From contig NZ_WKKH01000030.1 in NCBI RefSeq assembly GCF_009674725.1, positions 1 to 61,750 of the forward strand: a stretch of 61,750 nucleotides of DNA, in the 5' to 3' direction. Source of the stretch: Pedobacter petrophilus. Lineage in GTDB: Bacteria > Bacteroidota > Bacteroidia > Sphingobacteriales > Sphingobacteriaceae. The notes under the pieces are model-generated. The model did not search any database. It was not told the origin of the DNA and saw only the letters and a program-made list of their open reading frames with translations. The translations under genes were made by a program, and so were the position numbers. Shown here one piece after another: positions 60,039 through 61,750 of this stretch. Position 1 is the stretch's first letter. Each line of letters begins with the position of its first letter.

Positions 60039-60893
60039 ATGTATATTGCAGAAATTAGGAATAATATATTTTATATGAAGGCTCAGCAAAAGCACTATAT
60101 CGATCAGATAGAAGAGTTTAAGGGATTAGTTATACAGTATTATAATAATCCGACATTAGATATCAGAACTAAGATTAGCAAGGGGATTTTGAATATTCAA
60201 AAAATCGTACGTAATGCTGGAACCGAAAAACGTGTAACGATCTCTCCTCCGCCAATGGTAGGCGGTTACCAATTGTCTAATGCAAATCCATTTGATTTAA
60301 TATTTGATGCCCCTTACGGAATGGATATGACAACCGTTATTATTGATATCCTCGACTCAACTGTTGGTGTAATTGAGCATAACAAAGATTTTAATGTTAC
60401 CAATCCTAAAAAACAAACAGCAAAGAAATTACCTGGTAAATCTAATTCTAAAAAAATATTTTTAGTTCACGGTCATGACAATGAATTGAAGGAGAAAACG
60501 GCACGCTTTCTTGAGAAGTTAGGATTGGAACCTATTATTTTGCACGAACAATCAAATCAAGGCAAGACAATAATTGAAAAATTTGAGGCAAATTCTGATG
60601 TTGCTTACGCAATAGTGCTATTAAGTCCGGATGATGTAGGCCGCTCAATCAAAGATAATTCTGAAAAGCAAAATTTTAGAGCACGTCAGAATGTTATTTT
60701 CGAGTTGGGATATTTCATTGGCAAACTTGGAAGGCAAAGTGTATGCGGTCTTTTAAAGGGAGCCATTGAAACCCCTTCTGACTATGATGGCATATTATAT
60801 ATTCAATATGATGAAGCAGACGGCTGGAAATTACTTTTAGCTAAAGAGATGAAGAATGCAGGATTAAGCGTAAACTTAAATAATGCTATATAG
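60039..60893 (+). CDS. TIR-domain protein (CBASS/Pycsar-effector type TIR)
   Basis: A 284-aa protein. Residues 1-~130 are an unassigned helical domain (YMKAQQKHYIDQIEEFKGL; DMTTVIIDILDSTVGVIEHN). Residues ~139-280 are the predicted nucleotide-binding TIR-like domain: KKIFLVHGHDNELKEKTARF, the segment HEQSNQGKTIIEKFE holding the likely catalytic Glu (180 or 183), IVLLSPDDVG, RARQNVIFELGYFIGKLGR, and DYDGILYIQYD. Such TIRs cleave NAD+ when activated in anti-phage defence. No cyclase or STING domain is seen here, so the trigger is unknown. ATG 60075 is an alternative start. Confidence 0.85.
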   Translation: MYIAEIRNNIFYMKAQQKHYIDQIEEFKGLVIQYYNNPTLDIRTKISKGILNIQKIVRNAGTEKRVTISPPPMVGGYQLSNANPFDLIFDAPYGMDMTTVIIDILDSTVGVIEHNKDFNVTNPKKQTAKKLPGKSNSKKIFLVHGHDNELKEKTARFLEKLGLEPIILHEQSNQGKTIIEKFEANSDVAYAIVLLSPDDVGRSIKDNSEKQNFRARQNVIFELGYFIGKLGRQSVCGLLKGAIETPSDYDGILYIQYDEADGWKLLLAKEMKNAGLSVNLNNAI

Positions 60894-60928
60894 CTCAAAT
60901 TATTGTGTGGATCAAACTTTATGTTAGG

Positions 60929-60940
60929 CAACTTGCCTAA
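60929..60940. repeat. 12-bp direct repeat, right copy, inside a palindrome
   Basis: CAACTTGCCTAA, the same as 59563-59574. This copy lies within the palindrome TTAGGCAA-C-TTGCCTAA (60924-60940). Confidence 0.6.
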
Positions 60941-60986
60941 TCCCTTACACTCACCTTTCCACTTTTGACTATCAATTCAGATAGTC

Positions 60987-61181
60987 ATGAGAAATGCAAA
61001 GACAATAACCGACCTTAAAGGTCGCAAATTCAACGGCACATTGCTGCCGAAAATCAAGCGCATCCGCCAGGAGCCCCAGCATAAAATCCGCCAGCTGTTA
61101 AGAAGTTTCGTGCCACTGGAAACTATCCGAGCAAACGAAAAACCGGTTAGCCGATCCGCTAATTTCGGCAACGCTTTATAA
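60987..61181 (+). CDS. Possible small basic protein (64 aa)
   Basis: Reads MRNAKTITDLKGRKFNGTLL and is rich in Arg and Lys, as a DNA-binding peptide could be. The ATG overlaps the last base of a perfect hairpin TGACTATC-AATTCA-GATAGTCA (60966-60987), which could be its operator. An opposing frame at 60977-61192 is of similar length, so coding is uncertain. Codons here look more GC-rich than in the TIR module. Confidence 0.35.
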   Translation: MRNAKTITDLKGRKFNGTLLPKIKRIRQEPQHKIRQLLRSFVPLETIRANEKPVSRSANFGNAL

Positions 61182-61214
61182 AGCGAATCCATAACATTTA
61201 TTCATCACATCACC

Positions 61215-61352
61215 AAAGTTCAGGACACCTTCCCGAAGGAGCTTTCTTTAGCCCGCGTGGTCTAAGCAAAGATGTACTTTTGCATGCGCAAAAGAATCTT
61301 TGCTGGCCTTGAGGCCAGGGGATTTGCTCGGAACTCGCAAATCCTGAACTTT
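61215..61352. other. Nested inverted repeats before the MobC-like gene, possible oriT
   Basis: An outer pair AAAGTTCAGGA (61215-61225) / TCCTGAACTTT (61342-61352) encloses CCTTC-CC-GAAGG (61228-61239), GCAAAGAT...ATCTTTGC (61266-61303) with inner CTTTTGC/GCAAAAG, TGGCC-TTGA-GGCCA (61304-61317) and GGATTTGC/GCAAATCC (61320-61344). Position just before a mobilization gene and the stacked stems are what an origin of transfer would show; the nick site is unknown. Confidence 0.5.
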
Positions 61353-61367
61353 CAAAAAGTGTAGCTT

Positions 61368-61727
61368 ATGACACGAAAGAAAGTGAACGACCCCGAAGAT
61401 CTGCTCAGCCGGAACCTCATCATCCGGGTTACTGAAAATACTTATAACCAGTTGGAAGAACTACGAAAAGACAGCAAAAATCTTTCCATCGCAGCAGTAG
61501 CCAGAAAGATCCTGTCCGGCCAAAAAATCAACCTTTACCACCACGACGTTTCCTTAAATCCTGTCATGGAAGAACTGGCCCTGATCCGAAAGGAACTTAA
61601 AGCGATTGGTGTCAATATTAACCAGATCACACGCAGCTTCAACCAGGACAGAACCGGAACAAGCCGGGCCTACTGGAATTGCAATAGTATACTAGAGGTT
61701 TTTTTATTGTCAGATTATTTTTTTTGA
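61368..61727 (+). CDS. MobC-like mobilization protein, 3' end probably disrupted
   Basis: A 119-aa frame starting MTRKKVNDPEDLLSRNLIIR, with ribbon-helix-helix features and IRKELKAIGVNINQITRSFN, as in Bacteroidota MobC/relaxosome accessory proteins that help the relaxase at oriT. After about residue 102 (SRAYW) the family-like pattern stops, and the frame ends NCNSILEVFLLSDYFF in AT-rich DNA unlike the preceding GC-richer codons. I infer an insertion or deletion near 61675-61690; the next kilobase is outside the window. Confidence 0.65.
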   Translation: MTRKKVNDPEDLLSRNLIIRVTENTYNQLEELRKDSKNLSIAAVARKILSGQKINLYHHDVSLNPVMEELALIRKELKAIGVNINQITRSFNQDRTGTSRAYWNCNSILEVFLLSDYFF

Positions 61728-61750
61728 GAAGCATTACTTTAGATTCCGCT

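Larger units (their letters stand above)
57666..61750. mobile_element. Left part of an integrative and probably mobilizable element in tRNA-Leu
   Basis: Starts at the tRNA-Leu 3' half and continues past the right edge of the window. Contents in order: large serine recombinase, small ORF, two-gene cargo with a TIR protein, hairpin-rich possible oriT, MobC-like gene. The right end and the second att site are not visible, so size and exact borders are open. Confidence 0.75.

Noticed and set aside
59621..60893. Thoeris, classical CBASS or TIR-STING system
   Set aside because: No ThsA-like SIR2/SLOG protein, no CD-NTase and no STING domain are visible; only the TIR type is shared.
60977..61192. 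Minus-strand gene opposite the small basic ORF
   Set aside because: No family features; it looks like the reverse reading of the GC-richer DNA there.

Overview
The window reads as chromosome of a Bacteroidota bacterium of the Sphingobacteriaceae type, most like Pedobacter. The support is the recognisable proteins (TamL, type IX secretion plug family, DUF4199, BatA-domain protein, GH3 family), the Bacteroidota promoter boxes (-33 TTTG, -7 TAnnTTTG) before many genes, the low-to-moderate GC content and the fused hisIE and hisB genes. The species assignment is inference.

Layout. 0.5-6.2 kb, minus strand: exported carbohydrate-type enzymes (TIM-barrel isomerase, ApbE, a frameshifted Gfo/Idh/MocA oxidoreductase, a SUMF1-fold protein) and a DUF5103 protein. 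6.5-9.2 kb: ABC-F ATPase and a NudK-like Nudix hydrolase, followed by seven ~113-bp tandem repeats. 10-14.7 kb: two small regulator/target modules, Rrf2 with an NmrA-like reductase and Crp/Fnr with an SDR, each with matching palindromes before both genes; pyrD lies between them. 14.9-28.9 kb: mostly housekeeping genes (tRNA-Cys, TrmH methyltransferase, tamL, dnaJ-grpE, ftsE, an acyl-CoA reductase divergent from a ferredoxin, NlpC/P60 peptidase, WD40 protein). 28.9-36.3 kb: a complete histidine operon, hisG-D-C-B-H-A-F-IE, whose wider gaps carry repeats and hairpins.

38.3-43.7 kb is the most interesting chromosomal locus. An NrtR-type Nudix regulator precedes four genes: a divergent PRPP-synthetase-like kinase, an ADP-ribosylglycohydrolase fused to a NADAR domain, a metallophosphoesterase and a NAMPT-like transferase. 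Three 21-bp palindromes of one design (TTTGYGT-N7-ACRCAAA) sit on the two promoters. The genes fit NAD+ salvage, or rebuilding of NAD+ from ADP-ribose and nicotinamide as in the phage NARP1 pathway.

44-57.6 kb: BatA-domain protein, a dihydroorotase homologue without its metal ligands, DUF4199 protein, two glycosyltransferases, GH3-family protein, dxr, rseP, an HscB-like co-chaperone and a DUF3817 protein. Seven-bp periodic arrays fill several of the gaps.

57.67 kb to the right edge: the left part of an integrative, probably mobilizable element in tRNA-Leu(CAA). It holds a large serine recombinase whose 3' end is antisense to the tRNA, a small helical ORF, a two-gene cargo (an unrecognised 133-aa protein and a TIR-domain protein of the CBASS/Pycsar-effector type) between 12-bp direct repeats, a nested hairpin region resembling an oriT, and a MobC-like gene that appears broken near its 3' end.
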